Source: Paraburkholderia nodosa DSM 21604 (GTDB taxonomy: Bacteria; Pseudomonadota; Gammaproteobacteria; Burkholderiales; Burkholderiaceae). Taken from it: 58,635 bases of DNA. Below, one piece after another: positions 16,826 to 27,025 of this stretch. The stretch spans positions 1 through 58,635 of the forward strand of contig NZ_JAFA01000044.1 of NCBI RefSeq assembly GCF_000519185.1, read 5' to 3'. Below the pieces are notes generated by a model. The model had not been told where the DNA came from. It worked only from the letters and a program-made list of their open reading frames with translations, and made no database searches. The position numbers and the translations under genes were made by a program. How positions within the stretch are numbered: position 1 is the stretch's first letter; the number at the start of each line of letters is the position of its first letter.

Positions 16826-18595
16826 TCAGGTCAACGGCGGCCGTGTGTATGCCACTGCGTGCTCGCGCGCACGCGCGATCTCCAGAATCTCCTGGTGAAA
16901 TCTCCCGAGCGACTGGCGATGCGTGACACTGACAATCGTCCGGTTCGGCAGTCGTTCGGTGAGCAGGTAATACAAATGCGCTTCGTTCTCACTGTCGAGC
17001 GCACTCGTCGCTTCATCGAGGAACACGTAGTCAGGCTTCTGAATCAGCACGCGTGCGGCCGCTAGCCACTGCTGTTCGCCAGGAGAAAGGATGCGCCACC
17101 AGGAGTTGGACTCATGCAGCCGCTCGACATAGCCCTCAAGCCGACACAGACGCAGCGCCTCGCGGCATGCTTCGTCGCTGAAGCTGGCGCTTGCTGCGGG
17201 GTAGGTAAGCACAGTCTTCAAGGTGCCAGCCGGCAGGTAGCTCTGCTGAGGGACGAACATCATGCGCGCGTTCACAGGTGCGTCGATCGAGCCGTTTCCG
17301 AATGGCCAGAGACCGGCTAGCGCGCGCAGAAAGGTGCTTTTGCCCGAGCCGGACGGCCCATGCACGAGCCAGCGCGAACCGGGCTTGACAGCGATGTCAC
17401 GCACACTCGCGAGCGTCTCGCCGTTGGGCAGGGCAAGCGTGAGCTTGTGCGTGGTGAGCTTGCTCTCGTCAACGTAGTGCAGGTTGATGCCACTATGCTC
17501 GGTTGCGGGCGACACGGATTCTTTCAGATGAGGTAGCTGCATGACGCGCCTGAACTCGCACAGACGGTTGACCGTTGCGCGCCATTGGGCGAGCGTGTCG
17601 TAGTTGTTGATGAACCACGAAAGCGATTCGCTAACCGTACCGAATGCGTCGGAGATTTGCATCAGTGTGCCGAAACTGAACATACCTGCGAAATAACGGG
17701 GCGATGCCACGACGATCGGAAAGATGTCGGCGATCTGACCGTAGAAGTTGAACACGAAGCTGTAGCGCCGCGTGTACTTCATCACGCGCCACCAGTTGTC
17801 ACGGATCCGGCCGAACAGGTCCTGGGCGGCCAACTCCTCGGCCTTCATCCCGTCGTAGAAAGCAATCTGCTCGGCGTTTTCGCGTACACGGATCAGGCCG
17901 AAGCGGAAATCCGCCTCGACGCGCTGCATCTGGTAGTTGATTGACACAAGCGGATGCGCGACCTTGTTTGTCAGAAGTGAGCCGGCAATCGCATAGACGA
18001 TGGCTGCCCAGAGCATGTAGCCAGGAATCCGAACGGGCGTGCCCCCCATCATGACTGCCAGCGCGCCCCCCGTACTCCACAGGACGGTCGAGAACCAGAC
18101 GAGTGTCTCGAGCGTCGAGAGCAGATCGAGTGTGAGCGTAAGCGTGGTGGTGGCGAATGACTCGAGGTCGACCGCGATCCGTTGATCAGGATTGTCGGTG
18201 AGGCGGTCGCGCTCGATGCGGTAGAAGGTTTTGCCGCCCAGCCATTCCTGCAGATAGCGCGTGGTCAGCCACTGGCGCCACCGGAAGCCAAGCATCTGGC
18301 GCAGATAGCGGTTGTAGACGGAAATCGCGACAAACGCGAAAGTGAGCGCGCTGAAAACCAGCATCAACTGCGGGAATTCGTGCACATTTCTGTCTTCCAG
18401 AGCGTTGTAGAAGTCGCGATTCCACGTGTTCAGTCGGGCGTTGATGCCGACCAGAAGCAGGTCCATGGCGATGATCGTGATCAGCAAGCCCCACGCGGCT
18501 CTGCGCTCCTCCGAAACCCAGTACGGTCTGATCAGGCTCCAGGCTGAAATACTGTCTGGTTGCCGGGTTGCAGGACCAGAAGATGGATTGTTCAT
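16826..18595 (-). CDS. SbmA/BacA-like ABC transporter, fused permease and ATPase
   Basis: The 589-residue half-transporter has an N-terminal membrane domain of the ABC_membrane_2/SbmA-BacA type (LLITIIAMDLLLVGINARLN, YNRYLRQMLGFRWRQWLT, YRIERDRLTDNPDQRI) and a C-terminal ATPase. The ATPase has Walker A GPSGSGKST at about residue 410, the signature LSPGEQQWLAAAR, Walker B YVFLDEAT and an H-loop in VSVTHR. LSPGE replaces the usual LSGGQ, as is normal in this subfamily. Relatives move peptides, bleomycin-like compounds, cobalamin or very-long-chain fatty acids; the substrate here is unknown. ATG 18595 follows AAGGGG. The gene is transcribed alone and diverges from the amine oxidase across 312 bases in which I see no clear promoter. 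Confidence 0.85.
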   Translation of the reverse strand: MNNPSSGPATRQPDSISAWSLIRPYWVSEERRAAWGLLITIIAMDLLLVGINARLNTWNRDFYNALEDRNVHEFPQLMLVFSALTFAFVAISVYNRYLRQMLGFRWRQWLTTRYLQEWLGGKTFYRIERDRLTDNPDQRIAVDLESFATTTLTLTLDLLSTLETLVWFSTVLWSTGGALAVMMGGTPVRIPGYMLWAAIVYAIAGSLLTNKVAHPLVSINYQMQRVEADFRFGLIRVRENAEQIAFYDGMKAEELAAQDLFGRIRDNWWRVMKYTRRYSFVFNFYGQIADIFPIVVASPRYFAGMFSFGTLMQISDAFGTVSESLSWFINNYDTLAQWRATVNRLCEFRRVMQLPHLKESVSPATEHSGINLHYVDESKLTTHKLTLALPNGETLASVRDIAVKPGSRWLVHGPSGSGKSTFLRALAGLWPFGNGSIDAPVNARMMFVPQQSYLPAGTLKTVLTYPAASASFSDEACREALRLCRLEGYVERLHESNSWWRILSPGEQQWLAAARVLIQKPDYVFLDEATSALDSENEAHLYYLLTERLPNRTIVSVTHRQSLGRFHQEILEIARAREHAVAYTRPPLT

Positions 18596-18907
18596 GAGCG
18601 CCCCTTGACGCACAGTGAATGCGGACCGGGTGCACGGGGTAGTTCCCGGGTTCTGGCGTGCACGGCGCTCCGGCGGCAGCGTTTGCGAGTGTGCTTTCGA
18701 ACCAGGTCAGGTGGATCCGGCGGACATGAAATGATTGTAGGGCGCGACCAGTCAGGCCGCCCGCTCACCGTGCCGACGAGAAACGGTTCATAGTTTCAAG
18801 TCGTCTCAAGCCCGATTTCAGCGGAAGCAGGCGCGTGCCAATGCCGTCCGGGATGTCATCTGTTTTCGTCCGCCATCGTTTCTCTCCAGTCTGGGCACCA
18901 TGTCCTT

Positions 18908-20500
18908 ATGTCGAGAATGACCACACATGCGATGAGCCGCCGGCACCTGCTGACACTGATCGGCAGGAACCTCGGCGCGGCCGCCATGATGCAGGGCATG
19001 GGTACGCTCGGGTTCGCCACTGCTTCGACTTATGCAGGGCCGGTCAGACTTGACGGTGCACCCAAAGGCACCCGAATTCTCGTGCTGGGCGCGGGCATGG
19101 CTGGCCTCGTCGCGGCCTTCGAATTGCGCAACGCGGGCTACCAGGTGCAGGTGCTCGAGTACAACAACCGCGCGGGTGGGCGGGCCTGGACTGTGAGGGG
19201 CGGTGATCGCTATACAGAACTCGGCGGTGCCACCCAGGACTGTACGTTCGCTGACGGCCTTTATCTGAACCCGGGGCCATGGCGCATTCCGTATCACCAC
19301 CAGGGCGTACTCGACTATGCAAGACGCCTGAAGGTCCCGCTCGAGCCGTTCATCCAGGTGAATTACAACGCGTACCTGCATTCGACGGAGGCTTTTGGTG
19401 GCAAGCCGCAACGATTCCGGGCAGTGCAGACCGACTATCAAGGCTATATCGCTGAATTACTTTCCAAGGCAGTTCGCAAAGACGCACTCGACGACGCGCT
19501 GTCAGCCGAAGATGCGCATCTGCTACTCGAATCCCTGCGCCAATGGGGGGCGCTCGATCGGGATGGTCGCTATCAGGTGGGCCGGCGAAGCAGTGAACGC
19601 CGTGGTTTCGCGACCGCGCCCGGCGGTGGGCTGGCACCCCGTGCCATGCCGTCGGATCTGCTCCCGCGCGATGCATTGCTGGCATCGCGTTTGTGGCAAT
19701 GGCTCTCGACCGGAAACGAGCAGGACTTCCAGAGCGCCATTTTCCAGCCCGTCGGCGGCATGGACAGGATTGCCCATGCGCTACATGAGCAGGTGGCGAG
19801 CGCCGTCGTGCTCAACGCCAGAGTCACGGCCATCCTGCAGGATGAGCAAGGTGTCACAGTACGCTATACCGATACCACTACCCGGACCGAACGGACCGCT
19901 CACGCCGATTGGGTGGTATGCACCATCCCGCTCTCGATTCTGAGTCAGATTGACATTGCGGTCGGCCCGGCAATGCGCGCCGCAATCGATGCGGTGCCCT
20001 ATGAGACATCGGTGAAAATCGGCTTGCAGTTCGGACGGCGATTCTGGGAAGAAGACGAACAGATCTACGGTGGCATCACGTATACCGACCTGCCGATCTC
20101 GACGATCGGCTATCCGGCGACGGGTTACGGGTCAAGCGGCCCTGCGGTGCTGCTCGGCGCCTACATGTGGGGGCCCGCAAGCTACGAGATGGGTGCGCTG
20201 CCCCCGGCAGAACGGATCGCGGTGGCATTGGATCAGGGCAGCCAGATTCATCCGCAGTACGCACGCGAATACCAGAGCGGCTTCGCGATGAGCTGGAGCC
20301 GGTCACCGTTCACGAATGGCTGCTTCGCCGCATGGACGGAGGCGTTGAGAAAGGCGCATTACGCGAATCTCTGCCAGATTGACGGACGGGTCGTCCTGGC
20401 CGGAGAGCACGCTTCGCATATCCCGGCGTGGCAGGAAGGTGCCGTGCTGTCGTCACTGGATGCGATCACCCGGTTGCATCGGAGAATCGTGAATGGATAG
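18908..20500 (+). CDS. Tat-exported flavin amine oxidase-family dehydrogenase
   Basis: This is a 530-residue FAD enzyme of the monoamine oxidase fold. The N-terminus has an SRRHLL twin-arginine sequence followed by a hydrophobic, Ala/Met-rich stretch, so Tat export is likely. The FAD site is TRILVLGAGMAGLVAAFEL (about 55-73), then VLEYNNRAGGRAWTVR and the C-terminal VLAGEHASHIPAWQEGAVLS. The family oxidises amines or amino acids. The stop overlaps the start of a c-type cytochrome gene. That pairing suggests electrons go to the cytochrome rather than to oxygen, as is known for nicotine oxidoreductase NicA2 and its cytochrome CycN. The amine substrate cannot be told. ATG 18917 is an alternative start. 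Confidence 0.85.
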   Translation: MSRMTTHAMSRRHLLTLIGRNLGAAAMMQGMGTLGFATASTYAGPVRLDGAPKGTRILVLGAGMAGLVAAFELRNAGYQVQVLEYNNRAGGRAWTVRGGDRYTELGGATQDCTFADGLYLNPGPWRIPYHHQGVLDYARRLKVPLEPFIQVNYNAYLHSTEAFGGKPQRFRAVQTDYQGYIAELLSKAVRKDALDDALSAEDAHLLLESLRQWGALDRDGRYQVGRRSSERRGFATAPGGGLAPRAMPSDLLPRDALLASRLWQWLSTGNEQDFQSAIFQPVGGMDRIAHALHEQVASAVVLNARVTAILQDEQGVTVRYTDTTTRTERTAHADWVVCTIPLSILSQIDIAVGPAMRAAIDAVPYETSVKIGLQFGRRFWEEDEQIYGGITYTDLPISTIGYPATGYGSSGPAVLLGAYMWGPASYEMGALPPAERIAVALDQGSQIHPQYAREYQSGFAMSWSRSPFTNGCFAAWTEALRKAHYANLCQIDGRVVLAGEHASHIPAWQEGAVLSSLDAITRLHRRIVNG

Positions 20501-20912
20501 GCCGACGCTGATTCTCAGCGTGATGCTGAGCGCTTTGCTGATCGGCGGTGCGAAAGTGTCGGCTCAGGTCATGGCACAGGACGAGCCACGCACTTTCACG
20601 ATCTCGCCGGGTTATCACTTCACCGAAACAGGCGGCGAAGCGCTTTACAACGCCAGCTGCGCGGGATGCCATATGCCGGACGGGAAAGGGGCACAGGGCG
20701 CGGGTCACTATCCGGCGCTCGCTGACAACCCGTCACTCGGCGCAGCAGCCTACGTCATCGTCAGCGTACTCAACGGCAGAAAGGCGATGCCGTCGTTTGG
20801 CGACGTGATGAGTGACGATCAGGTTGCCGCTGTCGTCAACTACACGAGAACCCATTTCGGTAATCGATTTGCCGACAGTGTCACGCCGAGCCAGGTTCGA
20901 GGTTTGCGCTGA
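20493..20912 (+). CDS. Periplasmic c-type cytochrome, partner of the flavoenzyme
   Basis: The 139-residue protein has a signal peptide (LILSVMLSALLIGGAKVSA), a single haem-binding CAGCH at about residues 56-60 and a Met ligand candidate in NGRKAMPSFGDVMSD. This is the class I cytochrome c plan. Its ATG lies inside the end of the preceding gene (eight-base overlap), so it is translationally coupled to the flavin amine oxidase-family gene. It probably accepts electrons from that enzyme in the periplasm and passes them to a terminal oxidase. Confidence 0.88.
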   Translation: MDRPTLILSVMLSALLIGGAKVSAQVMAQDEPRTFTISPGYHFTETGGEALYNASCAGCHMPDGKGAQGAGHYPALADNPSLGAAAYVIVSVLNGRKAMPSFGDVMSDDQVAAVVNYTRTHFGNRFADSVTPSQVRGLR

Positions 20913-21083
20913 ACTTACGTGGCGTGATTGTCGAAGCGAGGCCTCATAGACGCTCGCAGAATCAATGCGCTCTACGTCTTGAATCGCTGAAAATCCAGCA
21001 GGGAATCAGCAGCATGCTGTTGCTCAGCCAGCAACCTGCGCACGGTTCTCCCGTTGCGCGCACACCTGCTCCCCGACTAGCGA

Positions 21084-21100
21084 TTGGCATGGCTTCTGCT
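21084..21100 (+). promoter_or_regulatory. Sigma-54 promoter of the first flavoprotein gene
   Basis: TTGGCATGGCTTCTGCT has the -24 GG and -12 GC of a sigma-54 promoter at exact spacing. It lies about 60 bases before the ATG at 21162. The sigma-54 activator SfnR is encoded just downstream. Confidence 0.75.
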
Positions 21101-21161
21101 TAATCGGTAAAGAACGAGGCCCGATCACGGGCCACTCATCAAGCCGATACCCGGAGCCCCT

Positions 21162-22430
21162 ATGACCGCATTGAATCTCGCCAGCACGGTGGCAGTTGCT
21201 CCCGTTCTTTCTCCCGGTACGGATTACGAGCGTCTCGCTTCACGTTTTCGACCCATCTTCGCCCGCATCGCAGAGGGCGTGCTCGAGCGTGAGCGAGATC
21301 GCAGCCTGCCTTATGAGCAGATCGAATGGCTCAAGGCTGCAGGCTTCGGCGCGGTTCGCGTGCCGCTTGAGCATGGTGGGGCGGGGGCTTCGCTGCCGCA
21401 ACTGATTCAGCTATTGATCGAACTGGCCGAGGCGGACTCGAATCTGCCGCAGGCACTGCGCGGCCACTTCGCATTCGTCGAGGACCGGCTCAACGCCGAG
21501 CCCGGCCCGGCGCGCGACGTCTGGTTCAGGCGATTTGTCGACGGCGAACTGGTGGGAAACGCCTGGACCGAAGTCGGCAGCGTGGCGATCGGCGACGTGA
21601 TCACGCGCGTGTCACGTGATGGCGCGCGCTGGGTCGTCAACGGAGAGAAGTACTACAGCACGGGCAGCATCTTCGCCGACTGGATTGACGTGTTTGCGCG
21701 CCGCGACGACACGGGAGAAGACGTGATCGCGGCCGTGCGGGCAAGGCAGCCCGGCGTGACGCATCACGACGACTGGGACGGCTTTGGCCAGCGCACGACG
21801 GGCAGCGGCACCACCACGTTTGTCGCCGCCGAGGTGGACGAGATCGACATCATTGACTTTTCGACGCGCTTCAAATACCAGACCGCGTTCTACCAGCTGG
21901 TGCTCCTGGCCGTGCTCGCGGGCACGGGCCGCGCCGCGCGGCGCGACATCGCTCAGGAGGTGCGTTCGCGCCGGCGCATCTTTAGTCATGGCAATGCGCC
22001 TTCGTTCGCGCAGGATCCGCAGGTGCAGCAGGTCGTGGGCCAGGTCTCGTCGCTCGTGTTCGCGGCCGAGGCCACAGCCGTGCGGGCGGCGCAGGCTTCG
22101 CAACGCGCGTACGAGGCGCGCTTCGGCGGCGACGCGCAGGCCGAGCACGAGGCGAATGTCGATGCCGAACTCGATTCCGCGCGCGGCCAGAGCGCGATTG
22201 CCGATCTCGTGCTGCGCGCGACCACGCTGCTGTTCAATGCGCTCGGCGCATCGGGCACGAGCGAGCAGAAGCGACTTGATCGCCACTGGCGCAACGCGCG
22301 CACGGCGGCCTCGCACAACCCGATCGTCTTCAAGGAGCGTATCGTGGGCGACCGTGAAATCAACGGGACCGAGCCGCCGTATGTCTGGGCGATCGGCGCC
22401 GGTCCCGCGCCGGAGCAGAAGGCGGCTTGA
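21162..22430 (+). CDS. DszC/SfnC-like acyl-CoA dehydrogenase-fold flavin monooxygenase
   Basis: The 422-residue protein has the acyl-CoA dehydrogenase fold in order: an N-terminal helical domain (YEQIEWLKAAGFGAVRVPLEHGG), a beta domain (GNAWTEVGS, WVVNGEKYYSTGSIFADW) and a C-terminal helical domain (KRLDRHWRNARTAASHNP). The motif DDWDGFGQRTTGSGTTTF is typical of DszC/SfnB-type flavoproteins, which act on sulfur compounds with reduced flavin rather than on CoA esters. It has its own sigma-54 promoter and converges on sfnR. Likely role: oxidation of an organosulfur compound during sulfate limitation. The exact substrate is not known. Confidence 0.8.
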   Translation: MTALNLASTVAVAPVLSPGTDYERLASRFRPIFARIAEGVLERERDRSLPYEQIEWLKAAGFGAVRVPLEHGGAGASLPQLIQLLIELAEADSNLPQALRGHFAFVEDRLNAEPGPARDVWFRRFVDGELVGNAWTEVGSVAIGDVITRVSRDGARWVVNGEKYYSTGSIFADWIDVFARRDDTGEDVIAAVRARQPGVTHHDDWDGFGQRTTGSGTTTFVAAEVDEIDIIDFSTRFKYQTAFYQLVLLAVLAGTGRAARRDIAQEVRSRRRIFSHGNAPSFAQDPQVQQVVGQVSSLVFAAEATAVRAAQASQRAYEARFGGDAQAEHEANVDAELDSARGQSAIADLVLRATTLLFNALGASGTSEQKRLDRHWRNARTAASHNPIVFKERIVGDREINGTEPPYVWAIGAGPAPEQKAA

Positions 22431-22440
22431 GTGCGCAAGT

Positions 22441-22466
22441 GCGGTGCCGTCAAGCGCACGGCACCG

Positions 22467-22467
<1 letters not shown>
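22441..22467. terminator. Bidirectional terminator between convergent genes
   Basis: GCGGTGCCGT and ACGGCACCGC form a perfect ten-base-pair stem around a seven-base loop, just after the stop of the rightward flavoprotein gene and touching the stop of the leftward sfnR gene. Confidence 0.75.
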
Positions 22468-23563
<1,096 letters not shown>

Positions 23564-23567
<4 letters not shown>

Positions 23568-24790
23568 GAGTAGAAGCTCGGCGTGGGATAGGTTCGGTTG
23601 AGCGCCCATTCGCCGATCTCGCGGATCTTGTAGGCGAGCGGATCGTGCAGCGTATGGGTGCGCAGGTTGCGCCAGTGGCGATCGAGCCGGAGTTCTCCGT
23701 GGGTCGCGCGGGCGCCGGCGACATCGAACATGCGCGTACAGATGTCGAGACCTGTTTGCGCGGCGGCGACCTTCGCGCTGGCGATCGCCAGCGCCACCTC
23801 GCCGCGTTCGGTCGCCGTGAGACGGGTGTCGCGCGACCATGCACGGTCGAACCCGGCGGCGGCCTTGTCCGCGAGCGCGCGAGCGGCTTCCAGCCCGAGC
23901 CAGAACTCGCCATACTGGCTCAGGATGTACGGGTCCTCGCCGGTGCTCGCGACTTTCGAGGCGGGCCAGGGCCGCGCCTCGTTCAGCGTGTAGTGACGGG
24001 CATCCTCGAATGCGGCCTCGCCAATGCCGAGATAGATGTTCGTCAGGATCAGTTGCGCAATGAGTGGCCTCAGGCACGCAAACGGCGACGAAAGCGGTCC
24101 TGGGTCCGAAAGGATCTCGTGATGCTCGACACGGACCCGTTCGAACGTCACCGAACCGCTGTCGGTCTGACGTTGGCCGAAATTGTTCCAGTCATCGGCG
24201 ATCGCGATGCCGCTTCGCTGGGTTGGCACCGCGGCCACGAGAAACGCGCGCGTGTCGGCGTGGCGAGCGGAGACGATGAGCATTTCCGAGTCGAGCGCGC
24301 CCGAGCAGAAGCTCTTCTGCCCGCTGAATTCGAGCCACGCGCCGCGCGGATGCGCAAGTGTGCGTTCGTCGAGCGGATTGAGCGCATTGCCCCAGAACCA
24401 CCGGTGCCGCGAGGTCTGTTCGAACAGCGCCTGCCATTGCTCCCACGAGCCGAACAGGCGGGCCGTGGCCAGCATCAGGTGATGGAATCCGAACACGTGT
24501 GCGAGTGAACTGTCGGCGCACGCAAGCACGCGCACGACGTTGAGCGTCGTGCGCCAGTCCGCGCCGAGGCCGCCGTGTACCGCAGGGATACTCAGTGCGA
24601 GCAGGCCGCTCCCGCGTAGCGCATCACGTTCCGCCTTCGGTGTGCCGCCGCGCGCGTCGCGCTCCGCTGCGGTCCGCGCAAAGCGTTCAGCAAGACGCCG
24701 GGCGACGCTCAATGGCGATTCGTCCTGCGGGATGGGCCGGATGTCCTCCGGCGCGTCGGCCAGCGGCAACGATAGGGAAATGGATGCCAT
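23564..24790 (-). CDS. SfnB-family sulfur acquisition flavoprotein
   Basis: The product is about 408 residues from ATG 24790 (MASISLSLP); longer starts are open upstream but lack support. It has the acyl-CoA dehydrogenase fold: ADSSLAHVFGFHHLMLAT, a beta domain with SGQKSFCSGALDSEMLIV, DDWNNFGQRQTDSGSVTFE and a C-terminal LRLDRHWRNLRTHTLHDPLAYK. The DDWxxFGQRxTxSGxxxF motif is shared with the gene at 21162, so the locus has two SfnB/DszC-type enzymes on opposite strands. It is coupled to sfnR by a four-base overlap, so the enzyme and its activator are made together. Confidence 0.8.
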
Positions 24791-25156
24791 TGCAGTGTGA
24801 TCGGGTGAAGCAGCACTGCACGCGCGTGCGTGCTGCAGGATCAGCACAGTGTTCAAGGTTTTGGCCATCGAGAGAAGCAAGGATTTCTCATAACCTAATC
24901 AAGCTGCTGCGCTAGCAGCATCGAGACGCGAGGCCATGCGTCCTGGATGCTTTCATTCATGTGACGAACCGGCACTGCTGCGTGGGGAGCAGCGAAGAAG
25001 CAGGGTTGTTGCCGGTGCTTCATCGCCTGTCGGCAAATCGATCCGAGTGTCGCCGGGATGTGCTTATCAGGTGCATTTCCCCTGCGTGAAGGCTGCTCGA
25101 CCACACAAACTGCTGCTATGTCAGCCGTTCTGCCGTGAGCGGCCAGTTCTCAAGAT

Positions 25157-25173
25157 TTGGCACAGTCCTTGCC
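25157..25173 (+). promoter_or_regulatory. Sigma-54 promoter of the msuE-sfnG operon
   Basis: TTGGCACAGTCCTTGCC matches the sigma-54 consensus TGGCAC-N5-TTGC at exact spacing. It lies about 55 bases before the msuE ATG and is the strongest of the three sigma-54 sites in the window. SfnR is the obvious activator. Confidence 0.85.
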
Positions 25174-25226
25174 TTTAGCTCATGACGGGACCGATCAGGC
25201 ACGTCCCGATTCACGAAGGAATCCTC

Positions 25227-25796
25227 ATGAGCAAGAAACACAAGATCGTGGCAGTGTCGGGCAGCTTGCAGCAGCCGTCGCGCACGCTGGCGCTGGTGCA
25301 GTCGCTGCTGTCCGCGCTGGAAGCCGCGCTGCCTGTTGAAATCCGCATGATCGATCTCGGCGAGATTGCCGGGCGACTCTCCGGTGCGCTCACGCGTGCG
25401 CAGGTGCCCGTGGATGTCGAAGAACACATCCGCGCGATCGAGACAGCCGACCTCGTGATCGCGGCGAGTCCGGTGTATCGCGCCTCGTATACCGGCCTCT
25501 TCAAGCATCTGTTCGATCTCGTGCATCACGAGGCGCTGATCGACGTTCCGGTGCTGCTGGCCGCCACGGGCGGCAGCGAGCGTCATGCGCTCGTGATCGA
25601 TCACCAGCTGCGTCCGCTCTTCAGCTTCTTCCAGGCCCATACGCTGCCTATCGGCGTCTACGCCTCCGAAAGCGACTTCGATCGCTACGAGATCGCGAGC
25701 GAGGCGTTGCGCTCGCGTATCGCACTCGCTGTCGAGCGCGCGGTTCCGCAACTCGTTGCGCGCGCGGAAAACGTCACCGCGGCGCTTGCCGTCTGA
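25227..25796 (+). CDS. msuE: NAD(P)H-dependent FMN reductase, MsuE type
   Basis: The 189-residue flavodoxin-fold protein begins MSKKHKIVAVSGSLQQPSRT, where SGS...S is the FMN phosphate loop. It then has ADLVIAASPVYRASYTGLFKHLFDLV and VLLAATGGSERHALVIDHQLRPLF, both typical of MsuE/SsuE reductases. It supplies reduced FMN to two-component monooxygenases. ATG 25227 is preceded by AAGGA. It is the first gene of a sigma-54 operon with sfnG starting 26 bases after its stop, so SfnG is its most likely client. Confidence 0.88.
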   Translation: MSKKHKIVAVSGSLQQPSRTLALVQSLLSALEAALPVEIRMIDLGEIAGRLSGALTRAQVPVDVEEHIRAIETADLVIAASPVYRASYTGLFKHLFDLVHHEALIDVPVLLAATGGSERHALVIDHQLRPLFSFFQAHTLPIGVYASESDFDRYEIASEALRSRIALAVERAVPQLVARAENVTAALAV

Positions 25797-25822
25797 ATTC
25801 AAAGTCATTCAAGGAATCTTCA

Positions 25823-26926
25823 ATGAGCCAGATTTCCCATACCGACGACGCCGTCAAGTTCGCCTACTGGGTGCCCAACGTGAGCGGCGGCCTTGTCGTC
25901 AGCACGATCGAGCAGCGCACCGACTGGAGCCTCGACTATAACCAGCGTCTTGCGCAGACCGCCGAGCGCGCGGGCTTTGAATACGCACTGAGCCAGATCC
26001 GCTTCACGGCTGGCTACGGCGCGGAGTATCAGCACGAGTCGGTCTCGTTCAGCCAGGCGCTGCTGCAGTCGACCACGAAGCTCAAGGTGCTCGCGGCGAT
26101 CCTGCCCGGGCCGTGGCACCCGGCTGTGGTCGCCAAGCAGATTGCCACGATGGATCACATCTCGAACGGCCGCATCGCGATCAACGTCGTAAGCGGCTGG
26201 TTCAAGGGCGAGTTCACTGCGATCGGCGAGCCGTGGCTCGAACACGACGAGCGTTACCGCCGCTCGAACGAGTTTATCCGCGCGCTCAAGGGGATCTGGA
26301 CCGAGGACAACTTTACGTTCAAGGGTGACTTCTATCGGTTCAACAACTACACGTTGAGTCCGAAGCCGGTGCAGAAGCCCCATCCCGAGATTTTCCAGGG
26401 CGGCAGCTCGCGCGCGGCGCGCGACAACGCGGCGAGCGTGTCGGACTGGTACTTCACGAACGGCAACACGCCCGAGAATCTCAAGGCGCAGATCGACGAC
26501 ATCCGTGCGAAGGCGGCACAGAACAATCACGAGGTCCGTATCGGCGTGAACGCCTTCGTGATCGCGCGCGATACCGAAGAAGAAGCGAAGGCCGTGCTCG
26601 ACGACATCATCAGGCACGCGCACGTCGAGGCCGTGCACGCGTTCGGTGATGCGGTCAAGGAGGCCGGCAAGGCGTCGCCGGAAGGCGAGGGCAACTGGGC
26701 CAAATCGACCTTCGAGGATCTCGTCCAGTACAACGACGGCTTCCGCACGAACCTGATCGGCACGCCGCAGCAGATTGCCGAACGCATCGTCGAACTCAAG
26801 TCGATCGGGGTCGACCTGGTGCTGACCGGCTTCCTGCATTTCATCGAAGAAGTCGAATATTTCGGCCAGAAGGTGCTGCCGCTCGTGCGCGAGCTCGAAG
26901 CGCAGCGCGAAAAACAGGCCGCCTGA
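25823..26926 (+). CDS. sfnG: FMNH2-dependent dimethylsulfone monooxygenase SfnG
   Basis: The 367-residue luciferase-like (bacterial luciferase/SsuD fold) monooxygenase begins KFAYWVPNVSGGLVVSTIEQ and contains LSQIRFTAGYGAEYQHESVSF, AILPGPWHPAVVAKQIATMDH, GRIAINVVSGWFKGEF and EIFQGGSSRAARDNAA. These blocks are those of SfnG, which converts dimethylsulfone to methanesulfinate using FMNH2 and oxygen during sulfur starvation. It follows msuE in one operon under a sigma-54 promoter. AAGGA precedes the ATG. The following ABC transporter genes start 99 bases later, across a GC-rich hairpin (about 26948-26971). Confidence 0.9.
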   Translation: MSQISHTDDAVKFAYWVPNVSGGLVVSTIEQRTDWSLDYNQRLAQTAERAGFEYALSQIRFTAGYGAEYQHESVSFSQALLQSTTKLKVLAAILPGPWHPAVVAKQIATMDHISNGRIAINVVSGWFKGEFTAIGEPWLEHDERYRRSNEFIRALKGIWTEDNFTFKGDFYRFNNYTLSPKPVQKPHPEIFQGGSSRAARDNAASVSDWYFTNGNTPENLKAQIDDIRAKAAQNNHEVRIGVNAFVIARDTEEEAKAVLDDIIRHAHVEAVHAFGDAVKEAGKASPEGEGNWAKSTFEDLVQYNDGFRTNLIGTPQQIAERIVELKSIGVDLVLTGFLHFIEEVEYFGQKVLPLVRELEAQREKQAA

Positions 26927-27025
26927 CGCAAGCGGCAGCGGGGCGGGGCCGGGCGCGCGAGCAGACCCGGCCGCATGAAACCGAAGAACACAATTGGGAA
27001 ACGGCACCCCAAGGGGTGAATCAGC

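Noticed and set aside
23568..24077. N-terminal extension of sfnR
   Set aside because: The extra residues are an out-of-frame reading of the SfnB-like gene; the overlapping ATGA start explains sfnR.
24878..24893. Possible sigma-54 promoter for the leftward SfnB-like/sfnR operon
   Set aside because: The -12 part (CCTTGCT) fits but the -24 GG is not conserved.
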